NCBI GenBank assembly: GCA_040902105.1
Contig: JBBDXW010000032.1
Location: forward strand, 1-31,366
Origin: IDS-8 sp040902105
GTDB taxonomy: Bacteria > Pseudomonadota > Gammaproteobacteria > Steroidobacterales > Woeseiaceae
Direction of reading: 5' to 3'
DNA length: 31,366 nt
A model generated the notes under the pieces. It was not told the origin of the DNA. It saw only the letters and a program-made list of their open reading frames with translations, and searched no databases. Shown in pieces: positions 7,824 to 15,043 of this stretch. Positions within the stretch are counted from its first letter, which is position 1. Each line of letters begins with the position of its first letter. The translations under genes and the position numbers were made by a program.

Positions 7824-8654
7824 ATGACGCGACAGACAGTGGGGTTTATCGGCGGCGGCAACATGGCGCGCGCCATTGCCGGAGGGCTTATCCGAAGCGG
7901 ATTCGGCGCAGGCAACATACTCATCTCCGCGCCGAGGGCCGAGCAGCGGGCACTCCTCGAGCGAGAGTTTCCCGGCGCCGTGATCACCGCGGACAACTCC
8001 AGGGTTGCGGCGGGCGCCGGCAACCTGTTGCTCGCCGTCAAACCACAGATTCTGGGACCCGTCTGTAAAGAGCTGAGGACGACGGTACAGAAACGAAAGC
8101 CTCTGATCATTTCCATTGCGGCCGGACCGACCGTTGCCGACATCGACGCATGGCTCGGTGGCGATCTCGAAGTCGTACGGGTCATGCCGAACCAGCCGGC
8201 GCTGATCGACCAGGGCATCTCCGCCTTGTACGCGAACGCGCGAACCGACGACTTCGGCCGGATACTGGCGGAGAAAGTGATGTCGGCGGTCGGCAAGGTC
8301 GTCTGGATCGACGATGAATCGCTCATGGACGTCGTGACGGCGGTGTCCGGCACCGGACCGGCATACGTCTACCTGCTACTCGACATGATGATCGAAGCCG
8401 CAGTGGAACTGGGTCTGGCGCGCGACGTTGCGAGGACGCTGGTGCTGGAAACGGCTCGCGGCGCGTCGTCCCTCGCCAGTGCGGAGGCGGAGTCGATGAC
8501 GTCCCTGATCGAACGGGTTCGTTCCCCGGGCGGCACCACCACGGCCGCTTTCGAGTGCCTCGATGCTGCAAACGTTCGTGCTATCTTTGCGTCGGCGATC
8601 AGAGCCGCGAGAGACCGGGCAAGGTCGCTCGCCGAAGAAGCCAGATCGACCTGA
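7824..8654 (+). CDS. proC: Pyrroline-5-carboxylate reductase
   Basis: A 276-residue cytoplasmic enzyme that reduces pyrroline-5-carboxylate to L-proline with NAD(P)H. It has an N-terminal dinucleotide-binding GFIGGGNMARAIAGGL (7-22) and the C-terminal dimerisation domain with SGTGPAYVYLL and RSPGGTTTAAFECL, all diagnostic. GGAACAGG precedes the ATG. It heads proC-yggT-yggU. The PLP-binding gene yggS, normally between the pil ATPases and proC in gammaproteobacteria, is missing. The P5C substrate could come from glutamate or from ornithine via the rocD product encoded at 11566-12783. Confidence 0.97.
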   Translation: MTRQTVGFIGGGNMARAIAGGLIRSGFGAGNILISAPRAEQRALLEREFPGAVITADNSRVAAGAGNLLLAVKPQILGPVCKELRTTVQKRKPLIISIAAGPTVADIDAWLGGDLEVVRVMPNQPALIDQGISALYANARTDDFGRILAEKVMSAVGKVVWIDDESLMDVVTAVSGTGPAYVYLLLDMMIEAAVELGLARDVARTLVLETARGASSLASAEAESMTSLIERVRSPGGTTTAAFECLDAANVRAIFASAIRAARDRARSLAEEARST

Positions 8655-8665
8655 GACGGAGCAGG

Positions 8666-9214
8666 ATGACACAGGCACTCTACTTCATCGTAAAGACGCT
8701 GGCGCAGCTTTACTTGCTGCTGTTGCTGCTGCGTTTCTGGCTACCGTGGCTCCGCGCCGATTTTCGCAATCCGGTCGCGCAGGGCATTCTGCGATTTACC
8801 TCGCCGCTGGTCGTACCGTTGCGGCGCTTCCTGCCCTCGATCGGCCGCCTCGATACGGCTACGATCCTCGTGGCATTTACGCTGCAGTTTGTAACGGTGC
8901 TCGTCTTGCTGGCGATCACCCGCCGCCCGAGCGATACCTTGACGGTGGCGTTCATCTCCGTCATCGAGCTGGCGATCTTGAGCCTCAATCTTTTTTTCTT
9001 CGCGGTCCTGATTCGGATAATCCTGAGCTGGGTCGCCCCCGGCAATTACAATCCGATCACGGCGCTGCTGACGACCCTGTCGGAACCGATCCTGCGACCT
9101 TTTCGGCGCCTGATGCCCTCGATCGGCGGATTCGATATCTCGCCCATTTTCGCCCTGGTGCTGTTACAGGCGGCCGTAATCCTGTTGCAGTCGGTGAAGC
9201 CCGTCCCGGTCTGA
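8666..9214 (+). CDS. yggT: YggT family integral membrane protein
   Basis: A 182-residue inner-membrane protein made of two YggT repeats, each a hydrophobic hairpin followed by a conserved RRFLPSI or RRLMPSIGGFD segment (about residues 50-60 and 150-162). Several membrane helices are evident, with Leu-rich runs at about 5-25, 65-85, 95-120 and 160-178. Function is not established; the family has been linked to osmotic tolerance and to membrane or division processes. The ATG at 8666 has GGAGCAGG ahead of it and lies 11 bases after proC, so it is co-transcribed. The frame is open further upstream inside proC but that extension is not membrane-like. Confidence 0.92.
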   Translation: MTQALYFIVKTLAQLYLLLLLLRFWLPWLRADFRNPVAQGILRFTSPLVVPLRRFLPSIGRLDTATILVAFTLQFVTVLVLLAITRRPSDTLTVAFISVIELAILSLNLFFFAVLIRIILSWVAPGNYNPITALLTTLSEPILRPFRRLMPSIGGFDISPIFALVLLQAAVILLQSVKPVPV

Positions 9215-9227
9215 CCGCAGCACCGTC

Positions 9228-9506
9228 ATGCGCCCCAATGAATTGCTCGTGCATGTCCGGGTACTGGCGCGGGGAAGTCGCAGCGAAATCCAGGGGGTCC
9301 GGAACGGCCGGCTGCAGATCAAGACAACCTCACCGCCCGTCGGCGGTGCCGCCAACGACGACGTCATCCGCCAGCTGGCCCGGGCCTTCGGCGTACCCCC
9401 GTCCCGGGTGTTGCTGCACCGCGGGACGAAGCAGCGGATCAAGTCCTTCAGAATTCTTGCGCCGCGGCGCATGCCTGACTACGTAAAAGACTTGGCGCCG
9501 CGGTAG
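9228..9506 (+). CDS. yggU: DUF167 (YggU) family protein
   Basis: A 92-residue small cytoplasmic protein of the DUF167/UPF0235 family, function unknown. It has the characteristic VRVLARGSRSEIQG start, the central PPVGGAANDDVIRQLA segment and the LLHRGTKQRIKSF stretch. It follows yggT by 13 bases, and yggT-yggU linkage is widely conserved. In Pseudomonas metX and metW would come next; here they are absent. Confidence 0.92.
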   Translation: MRPNELLVHVRVLARGSRSEIQGVRNGRLQIKTTSPPVGGAANDDVIRQLARAFGVPPSRVLLHRGTKQRIKSFRILAPRRMPDYVKDLAPR

Positions 9507-9533
9507 CAGGCATAGGACCGGCACCATCGATTC

Positions 9534-9556
9534 GCTATAGTCAATAGGCTATAGTC
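9534..9556 (+). promoter_or_regulatory. Direct repeat GCTATAGTC with two -10-like hexamers
   Basis: GCTATAGTC occurs at 9534-9542 and again at 9548-9556, 14 bases apart. Each contains TATAGT, a fair -10 hexamer, in the gap before the DUF4426 gene. No good -35 is visible for either, so this is either a tandem promoter core or a repeated regulator site. Confidence 0.3.
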
Positions 9557-9602
9557 GGAGCAGATCGATCCGGGGCGGGGATCCGGGAAGGGGGCGAGAA
9601 GT

Positions 9603-10079
9603 ATGAAACTGATTAGCGCGACTGTTGCGTTGGCCGTACTGACGCTTCTTGCAGCCTGCGGCGGGCCTAACGAGACCGCAACCGTGCCGCGAGCCGAACC
9701 GACGGAAGCATCGTCAATCGACATTGGCGATCATATCGTGCATTTCAACGCACAGCTGACCGGGCAGTTACCGCCGGAGATCGCCAGACTCTACAACATC
9801 GTGCGCAGCAAGAATCGTGCGATGCTCAACGTGTCGGTCATTGATAAAGCAACGCAAAGCTCGGTACCCGCAACCGTGACCGTGAAGACCGTAAACCTCA
9901 CCGCTCAGCTCAAGACGGTCAACATGCGAAGGATCGATGAACAGGAAGCGATCTATTACATCGGCGAAACTCCCATCGCAAACCAGGAAACACTGATATT
10001 CGATATCAGCGTCACGCCTGACGGAGCGCCGTCACCATCCGAGTTGCGATTCAAAAGGCAATTCTTTACCGACCATTAG
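9603..10079 (+). CDS. DUF4426 family lipoprotein
   Basis: A 158-residue exported protein with a lipoprotein signal: hydrophobic residues 3-18 ending in LLAAC, giving Cys19 as the acylation site. The mature part has a short low-complexity stretch and then a DUF4426-like domain (about 42-158) containing DIGDHIVHFNAQ and the closing LRFKRQFF. Function is unknown. In Pseudomonas the family member follows yggT-metX-metW, so its position after yggU here is a remnant of that neighbourhood. GAGAAG precedes the ATG. Gly-Gly after the lipobox Cys does not resemble the Asp+2 inner-membrane retention signal, so outer-membrane anchoring is expected. Confidence 0.82.
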   Translation: MKLISATVALAVLTLLAACGGPNETATVPRAEPTEASSIDIGDHIVHFNAQLTGQLPPEIARLYNIVRSKNRAMLNVSVIDKATQSSVPATVTVKTVNLTAQLKTVNMRRIDEQEAIYYIGETPIANQETLIFDISVTPDGAPSPSELRFKRQFFTDH

Positions 10080-10114
10080 CCGGCCAATTGCCCTGAAAAA
10101 CCGCTGAAAACCTG

Positions 10115-10154
10115 CAACAAACGGCTTCTGCGCCTTACGCGAGCGCGTTTGTTG
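10115..10154 (+). promoter_or_regulatory. Inverted repeat upstream of the HU-like gene
   Basis: CAACAAACG at 10115-10123 is repeated as its exact reverse complement CGTTTGTTG at 10146-10154, with a 22-base GC-rich loop. It lies after the DUF4426 gene and about 90 bases before the HU-like start. No T-run follows, so it is more likely an operator or a leader hairpin than a terminator. Confidence 0.35.
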
Positions 10155-10246
10155 TGTTATCGTCGCGCAGCATTTTCGCGGGTCTTGCCCGCTTTTCGTT
10201 TTCCCTATTTCGTTTCTGGTAATTCTTTTTCAGGAGACTCTTTTCT

Positions 10247-10585
10247 ATGGCAGCAAATGACAAGGCCGGCACGGACAGCAAGAAAGCGCCGACCAAATCC
10301 GAGATTTACACACAGATTGTCGCAGACACCGGCCTGTCGAAGAAAGACGTCGCTGCGGTCTTCGACTCACTTTCCTCACAGATAAAAAAGAGCCTCGGCG
10401 GCCGCAACGGCACCGGTTTTTTCACGCTTCCCGGACTTTTGAAAATGCGCGTGGTGAAAAAGCCCGCGACCAAGGCGCGGCAAGGTGTGAATCCGTTCAC
10501 CGGCGAAGAGATGATGTTCAAAGCCAAGCCGGCATCGAAGACCGTCAAGGTTGCGGCACTTAAGGGCCTGAAGGACATGGTCTGA
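10247..10585 (+). CDS. HU-like DNA-binding protein
   Basis: A 112-residue nucleoid-type protein of the HU/IHF fold. The N-terminal 15 residues are Lys/Ala/Asp-rich and not part of the fold. Then come the helical dimer region (TKSEIYTQIVADTGLSKKDV), the GTGFFTLPGLLKMRVV strand, and the DNA-binding arm with GVNPFTGEEMMFKAKPASKTVK. It is longer than standard HU (about 90 residues) through both the N-terminal tail and the arm, and matches the histone-like HU variants found as single copies in many proteobacteria. AGGAGA precedes the ATG. Strong bidirectional terminator repeats follow. No integrase or plasmid partner is nearby, so a chromosomal architectural role is inferred. Confidence 0.88.
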   Translation: MAANDKAGTDSKKAPTKSEIYTQIVADTGLSKKDVAAVFDSLSSQIKKSLGGRNGTGFFTLPGLLKMRVVKKPATKARQGVNPFTGEEMMFKAKPASKTVKVAALKGLKDMV

Positions 10586-10606
10586 CACCGCCCTGCGGAA
10601 CGTTAC

Positions 10607-10637
10607 AAAAAAAAACCGGGCTTGTCCCGGTTTTTTT
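10607..10637. terminator. Bidirectional intrinsic terminator, tandem copy 1
   Basis: A run of nine A, a CCGGG-CTTGT-CCCGG hairpin and seven T follow the HU-like stop codon. On the plus strand the T-run is at 10631-10637, and on the minus strand the A-run at 10607-10615 becomes a U-run. It therefore ends transcription from both sides and is a textbook intrinsic terminator. Confidence 0.9.
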
Positions 10638-10650
10638 AAATGTACCAATC

Positions 10651-10674
10651 AACCGGGCTTGTCCCGGTTTTTTT
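10651..10674 (+). terminator. Intrinsic terminator, tandem copy 2
   Basis: A second identical hairpin, AACCGGG-CTTGT-CCCGGTT, with a T-run to 10674, starts 37 bases after copy 1. It is a tandem duplication, with the surrounding AATC also shared by copy 3. It backs up copy 1 for plus-strand transcription. Confidence 0.85.
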
Positions 10675-10686
10675 GAATAGATCGAA

Positions 10687-11343
10687 TCAACCGGGCTTGT
10701 CCGGGTTCTTTGAGTGCTCGTCTATAAATGACTCTACGGCATCGCGCAATTTCGCCAGCTTGCCGTGAAAAAAATGTTCCGTTTCCTGGAAAATCTGCAG
10801 CTCCGGGCCCGGCTCCAGTCCGTTCGCCCATTCGATCGTATCGGCGACGTCGACGAGTTCATCCCGATCGCCCTGGACGATCAGCCAGGGGCACTGCGGC
10901 GGCGGCCCGGACGCAAGCGAAATTCGTGAAATCGCCGGCGCGACGCTGACCAGTCCGTCCGCCCGGGCTTCCGCAGCCGCGCGAATGGCGATGGCGGCGC
11001 CGAATGAAAAGCCTGCCACCCACAGCTTCATACGTCCGCGGTCTTTCATCGCTTGCACCGCGGCCAGTGCGTCGAGCAACTCTCCCTGCCCGTCGTCGAA
11101 CTTGCCTTCGCTTTGGCCCACTCCGCGGAAGTTGAAGCGCAGTGTCGAAAAGCCTTTGGCAATAAAGGCTCGCGCAAGGGTATGTACGACCTTGTTCTGC
11201 ATCGTGCCGCCATGTTCCGGATGAGGATGACAGACGACGGCACTGGCGGCTGCGGCGCCGTCCTGCGGCGACTCGAGCAGGGCCTCCAGCCTTCCGGCCG
11301 AGCCTTCAATGAAAAGCTTCTCCGCTTTCGGTGACTTGCTCAT
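10687..11343 (-). CDS. Alpha/beta hydrolase (dienelactone-hydrolase-like)
   Basis: A 218-residue cytoplasmic alpha/beta hydrolase without a signal peptide. The family-typical CHPHPEHGGTMQNKVV lies at 38-53, FNFRGVGQSEG at 70-80, the nucleophile elbow GFSFGA at 111-116 (Ser113), the acidic residue in QGDRDELV (157-164) and the catalytic His in the ETEHFFHG run (187-194). Proteins of this type are annotated as hydrolases or acyl-peptidase-like enzymes; the substrate is unknown. The last six residues are encoded by a copy of the neighbouring terminator repeat, so the C-terminus was probably changed by that repeat. It is divergent from rocD across a 222-base gap. Confidence 0.88.
   Translation of the reverse strand: MSKSPKAEKLFIEGSAGRLEALLESPQDGAAAASAVVCHPHPEHGGTMQNKVVHTLARAFIAKGFSTLRFNFRGVGQSEGKFDDGQGELLDALAAVQAMKDRGRMKLWVAGFSFGAAIAIRAAAEARADGLVSVAPAISRISLASGPPPQCPWLIVQGDRDELVDVADTIEWANGLEPGPELQIFQETEHFFHGKLAKLRDAVESFIDEHSKNPDKPG
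10689..10707. repeat. Diverged third copy of the terminator repeat, inside a coding end
   Basis: AACCGGGCTTGTCCGGGTT is 38 bases beyond copy 2 and matches it except for one base, which leaves a G-G mismatch in the stem. It sits inside the 3' end of the minus-strand hydrolase and encodes its last six residues, NPDKPG. It lacks a T-run and probably does not terminate. Confidence 0.7.
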
Positions 11344-11565
11344 AAGTAACGGTTCATGGGTGTCCCGGACCGGTCATGCGGACAGGTCATGGTTCCAAAG
11401 TACACGACGGTATGAATCCCGTCGAATGGCTCGATCCATTGGCCTCCAGAGCATGGCGCGACCCGTGCCTTGCTGGCTTGCCGGGCCTTTATTACTGTAA
11501 AGTTATGGGCTTGGACAATCCTGCCGACGCAGCATGTACCGACACCTATCCGCCCAATTGATCGC

Positions 11566-12783
11566 ATGACTTCCCGAATCGAACTCGAGAATCGGTATTG
11601 CGCGCATAACTACGATCCGCTGCCGGTCGTGCTGACTCGCGGCCAAGGCGTCTATGTATGGGACGATGCCGGCAACCGCTATCTCGACATGATGAGCGCC
11701 TACTCGGCAGTGAGTCACGGCCATGCGCATCCGCGCCTGGTGGACGTCGTCCGGAAACAGGCGGGACTGCTCAGTATCGTCTCGCGCGCATTTCATACCG
11801 ACAAGCTAGGCCCGTTTCTGCAGAGAGCCTGCGAGCTGACCGGCCAGGACAAGGCTCTGCCGATGAATACCGGCGCAGAAGCCGTCGAGACTGCGGTAAA
11901 AGCGGCTCGCAAGTGGGCAACGGACGTTAAGGGCGTGCCTTACGATGCAGCCGAAATCATCGCCTGCCGCGGCAACTTTCACGGCCGCACCATAGCCATC
12001 GTCGCGATGTCGAGCGAAGCGCACTATCAGCGTGGCTTCGGTCCGTTTCCGCCCGGGTTTCGCCTGGTCGAGTACGGAGACGCAAATGAGCTGGAGCAGG
12101 CGATTACGCCGAACACCGCTGCGTTCATCGTCGAGCCGATTCAGGGTGAAGCGGGGATTATCGTGCCGCCGGACGGCTATCTGAAAACCTGCCAGGAGAT
12201 CTGCCGGCACCACAACGTACTCCTGATCGCAGATGAGATTCAGACCGGCCTTGGGCGCACCGGCAGCTTTCTTGCCTGTAACCACGAAGGCGTCGTGCCC
12301 GACGGGCTCGTTCTCGGCAAGGCGCTCGGCGGCGGCATCATGCCTGTGTCAATGTTCCTTGCGCGCGAGGAAGTGATGAACGTGTTTACGCCAGGCGTTC
12401 ACGGCAGCACCTTCGGCGGCAATCCGCTCGCGGCCGCCATTGGACTCGAGGCCCTGAACATTCTGGTCGAGGAAGATCTGCCCGGGGCAAGCGCATCGAA
12501 CGGCCACTACCTCATGAAACGGCTGCGCGGCATCGACAGCCCGCTCATCAGGGATATCCGGGGCCGCGGTTTGTTTGTCGGCATGGAAATCGACCCGTCC
12601 CGGGGCAGCGCTCGTCGCGTGTGCGAACTGCTGATGCGGCGCGGCGTGCTTAGCAAGGAGACGCATGAGACCGTGGTCCGGCTTGCGCCGCCACTGATCA
12701 TCAGCCGCCAGGAGATTGACCGCGCAATCGCCAAGATTAGTGACGTGATTGGCGAAATGGAGCAAATTCGCGTGGCATCATGA
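11566..12783 (+). CDS. rocD: Ornithine aminotransferase
   Basis: A 405-residue PLP enzyme of class III. It moves the delta-amino group of ornithine to 2-oxoglutarate, giving glutamate semialdehyde, which cyclises to pyrroline-5-carboxylate. The start region YCAHNYDPLPVVLTRG, NTGAEAVETAVKAARKW (101-117), FHGRT (138-142), the PLP-ring Asp in ADEIQTGLGRTG (D223) and the Schiff-base Lys in LGKALGGG (K252) are all intact. The OAT-type YNYxPLPVV-like opening argues for ornithine rather than acetylornithine as substrate. I chose the ATG at 11566, which gives the usual length; the open frame runs further upstream. No strong ribosome site is visible. The product could feed ProC. The next gene follows after 36 bases. 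Confidence 0.92.
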   Translation: MTSRIELENRYCAHNYDPLPVVLTRGQGVYVWDDAGNRYLDMMSAYSAVSHGHAHPRLVDVVRKQAGLLSIVSRAFHTDKLGPFLQRACELTGQDKALPMNTGAEAVETAVKAARKWATDVKGVPYDAAEIIACRGNFHGRTIAIVAMSSEAHYQRGFGPFPPGFRLVEYGDANELEQAITPNTAAFIVEPIQGEAGIIVPPDGYLKTCQEICRHHNVLLIADEIQTGLGRTGSFLACNHEGVVPDGLVLGKALGGGIMPVSMFLAREEVMNVFTPGVHGSTFGGNPLAAAIGLEALNILVEEDLPGASASNGHYLMKRLRGIDSPLIRDIRGRGLFVGMEIDPSRGSARRVCELLMRRGVLSKETHETVVRLAPPLIISRQEIDRAIAKISDVIGEMEQIRVAS

Positions 12784-12819
12784 ATGCACCCGGCTGCGAC
12801 CGGGACTCGGGGTCAAGCA

Positions 12820-13884
12820 ATGCCTGAAATAACTGCCGTTCACTTCGCGATATTTGCGTTGCTCTTCACTGCAGGCGCCGCGCTGGGCTGGATTATGCGG
12901 GGCGACCGCTGCGCCAGGGAAAGAATTGCGGTCAATGCGGGCTGGCAGGAACGGGCGGAAATGCAGGAGCAGGAACACGGGCGCCTGGCGGAACAGAACA
13001 AGAATCTGATGCAGGCCGTGAGCCAGTACCAGGCGGCCCAAAAAGACACTACACGGCGCGCAAAAGAGCTGTCGCAGTCTCTCAAGGATGCGATCGGCCG
13101 TCGCGACGATCTGCAGCGGCAGATCAAAGACATCCGCAGCGATCTCGAAGGCGCGATCAGGCAGCGCGACCAGTTGCAGTCGGACATTGAAGGGCGTGAT
13201 GCCGAGGGTGAAATTACCGCGCACGCGCTGCGGGAAAAGGACAACAAGATATTCAAGCTGAGTCGCGAGCTGACGAGCTGGCAGAACCGCCTGCCTCCCC
13301 TAGTGGACAAGTTCCGGCAGCGAGACCAGGAAGCGATATCGCTTCGCTCCGACCTGGAGAGAGCCGAACAACGCATCGCCGAACTTGAAAGTCAGCGGTC
13401 CGAAGAGCACACACGCATCGAGCCGAGAGATCCGAATGCGCTAACGGAAGGTCTAGACGCTTCGAACGATCAGTTTGAGGAATCCGCCGAGATCGATCTC
13501 AGCGATCTGCAGGACCAGATCGTCGATCAGGATGACTTGTCGTCTTACCCTTCGCCGGAGCCGATACGCACCGTCGACGACACTGCTTTTTATGCCCGCT
13601 ATGCGAATGACATCCCCCGCTCCGGGGAACCGCCTGCCAACAATCATGCGTTAATGGAAGACGCCCAGGACGACCTGCAAAAGATCAAGGGCGTTGGACC
13701 GGCGATCGAACGCACGCTGCACGATCTGGGCATCTTCAGCTTCGACCAGATTGCCAAAATCAGCGAATACGATATCAACAGGATTGCGCAACGGCTCAAG
13801 GGATTCCGCAGCCGCATCTACCGCGAGGACTGGATAGGCCAGGCGCGCACATTGCACGACCTGAGGCAAACTGACCCCGCCTGA
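12820..13884 (+). CDS. Membrane-anchored coiled-coil protein with helix-hairpin-helix domain
   Basis: A 354-residue protein not assigned to a named family with certainty. Residues 7-26 form one membrane helix. About 40-205 is long heptad-rich coiled coil with repeated KELSQSLKDAIGRRDDLQ-type segments. About 210-280 is an acidic, probably disordered linker. About 284-354 is a C-terminal domain starting DLQKIKGVGPAIERTLHDLGI, a helix-hairpin-helix of the kind found in proteins described as 5' DNA nuclease-like (COG3743). The lysine-rich KIKGVGP loop suggests non-specific DNA binding. GGGG lies ahead of the ATG at 12820; an ATG at 12784 would add 12 residues. It follows rocD closely but a functional link is unclear. 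Confidence 0.75.
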   Translation: MPEITAVHFAIFALLFTAGAALGWIMRGDRCARERIAVNAGWQERAEMQEQEHGRLAEQNKNLMQAVSQYQAAQKDTTRRAKELSQSLKDAIGRRDDLQRQIKDIRSDLEGAIRQRDQLQSDIEGRDAEGEITAHALREKDNKIFKLSRELTSWQNRLPPLVDKFRQRDQEAISLRSDLERAEQRIAELESQRSEEHTRIEPRDPNALTEGLDASNDQFEESAEIDLSDLQDQIVDQDDLSSYPSPEPIRTVDDTAFYARYANDIPRSGEPPANNHALMEDAQDDLQKIKGVGPAIERTLHDLGIFSFDQIAKISEYDINRIAQRLKGFRSRIYREDWIGQARTLHDLRQTDPA

Positions 13885-13891
13885 CGCCCGT

Positions 13892-14419
13892 TTACTCCGT
13901 CGCGGCGGGTTCTGCAGCCACCAGCTCGGCGAGTTCGACCTCGAATACCAGTGTCGCACCGGGTGGAATGGCGCGGCCGGCGCCCCGTTCGCCATAAGCC
14001 AGTTCGGGCGCAATCGTCAGTTCCCTCACCTCGCCGATTTTCATGCCTGCAACGCCCCGGTCCCAACCGACAATGACGGCGCCTGCGCCCAAAGGAAACT
14101 CAAAATGCTGTCCGCGGTCCACCGAACTGTCGAACTTCTGACCGCGGTTGTCCCGGGCTGCCGGATCGTAAAGCCAGCCGGTGTAATGCACGACCGCCGT
14201 CTGTCCCGGCTCGGCCGTCTGACCGCTGCCCTCGCTCAGGATGCGCATGGTCAGGCCCGGTTCGATTTCAACGGCTCCGGCTGCCGCGGTCCCGGACGGC
14301 TCCGCAGGCGCCGCCTCTTCAGTCGCGGTGATTGCTTCTTCCGCTTCCTGGCCTTTCGGGCCACAGGCCGCCAACAGCACAAGCACCGGTGCCAGGCAAA
14401 CGTATCGCAATGCTTTCAT
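13892..14419 (-). CDS. FKBP-type peptidyl-prolyl isomerase lipoprotein
   Basis: A 175-residue exported lipoprotein. Its signal is residues 1-18 with LLAAC (Cys19), followed by an Ala/Glu/Pro-rich linker and one FKBP domain (about 60-165). FKBP landmarks are VVHYTGWLYD, KFDSSVDRGQHFEFPLG, VIVGWDRGVAGMKIGE and YGERGAG...IPPGATLVFEVEL, with the core aromatic and Asp residues kept. It would speed proline isomerisation during periplasmic protein folding. AGGCGG precedes the ATG. It lies 58 bases after msrB on the same strand and converges on the helix-hairpin-helix gene with a 7-base gap. Confidence 0.93.
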   Translation of the reverse strand: MKALRYVCLAPVLVLLAACGPKGQEAEEAITATEEAAPAEPSGTAAAGAVEIEPGLTMRILSEGSGQTAEPGQTAVVHYTGWLYDPAARDNRGQKFDSSVDRGQHFEFPLGAGAVIVGWDRGVAGMKIGEVRELTIAPELAYGERGAGRAIPPGATLVFEVELAELVAAEPAATE

Positions 14420-14477
14420 GTTTCGAACCGCCTTTATCTGGTAGTGAGAATTGCCGCCGCGGAGCCCGGGGGCGGAC

Positions 14478-14854
14478 TCAGTCGGCTTTCCTGAAATCCA
14501 GCGATGCGGAATTGATACAGTAACGCAAGCCTGTCGGTTCCGGACCGTCGTCGAACACGTGGCCCAGATGCGCTCCGCAATTGCTGCAGACAACTTCTTC
14601 GCGAATCATGCCGTGGCTGCGATCGCTGACCGTACGCACGTTTTTGCCCGCCAGCGGTAACCAGAAACTCGGCCAGCCCGAGCCCGAATCGTACTTGTGT
14701 TCCGAGCTGAAAAGTTCGTTGCCGCAGACAATGCAACGGTAGGTGCCGTCTTCCTTGTGGTCGACATAACGGCCGGTGAAGGCGCGCTCGTGCCTTTGTT
14801 CTGGGTAACCTGGTACTGCTCGTCGGTCAACCGGGTTTTCAACTTGTCGGTCAT
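14478..14854 (-). pseudogene. msrB: Peptide methionine-R-sulfoxide reductase MsrB, frameshifted
   Basis: MsrB reduces methionine-R-sulfoxide in proteins with thioredoxin. The N-terminal part (MTDKLKTRLTDEQYQVTQNKGT) is in one frame. The rest, from HERAFTGRYVDHKEDGTY to the end, is in another. The frames join near 14790, where one base appears to be missing in GGCACGAGCGC. Restoring one base gives a normal protein of about 125 residues with zinc pairs CIVC and CSNC, YDSGSGWPSF and catalytic Cys in RYCINSAS. As it stands, translation reads out of frame and loses all catalytic residues. A GTG at 14866 is an alternative start. Either a true single-base deletion or a sequencing error; the downstream part is otherwise well preserved, so the event would be recent. 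Confidence 0.85.
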
Positions 14855-15043
14855 CTCGTAGCTCACGTCCTGCGCCCGTCTTTGCCGCGAACGACGCGTG
14901 AATGAGCGCCCAGTTTAACAGTTTGTTGCGCGGGGTGGCGGAGAGGCTCGTTTGCTGCAACACCGCGCCCGGCTGGCCGCTGTAAACTTCGCAAACTGGC
15001 GATTTCACAACGAGCCCCGTAAGGTTGTCGCACGGAGTAGAGC

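Noticed and set aside
10649..10831. Separate 60-codon minus-strand gene at the terminator repeats
   Set aside because: It arises from translating the terminator copies and the hydrolase end in another frame; the hydrolase frame is the real one.
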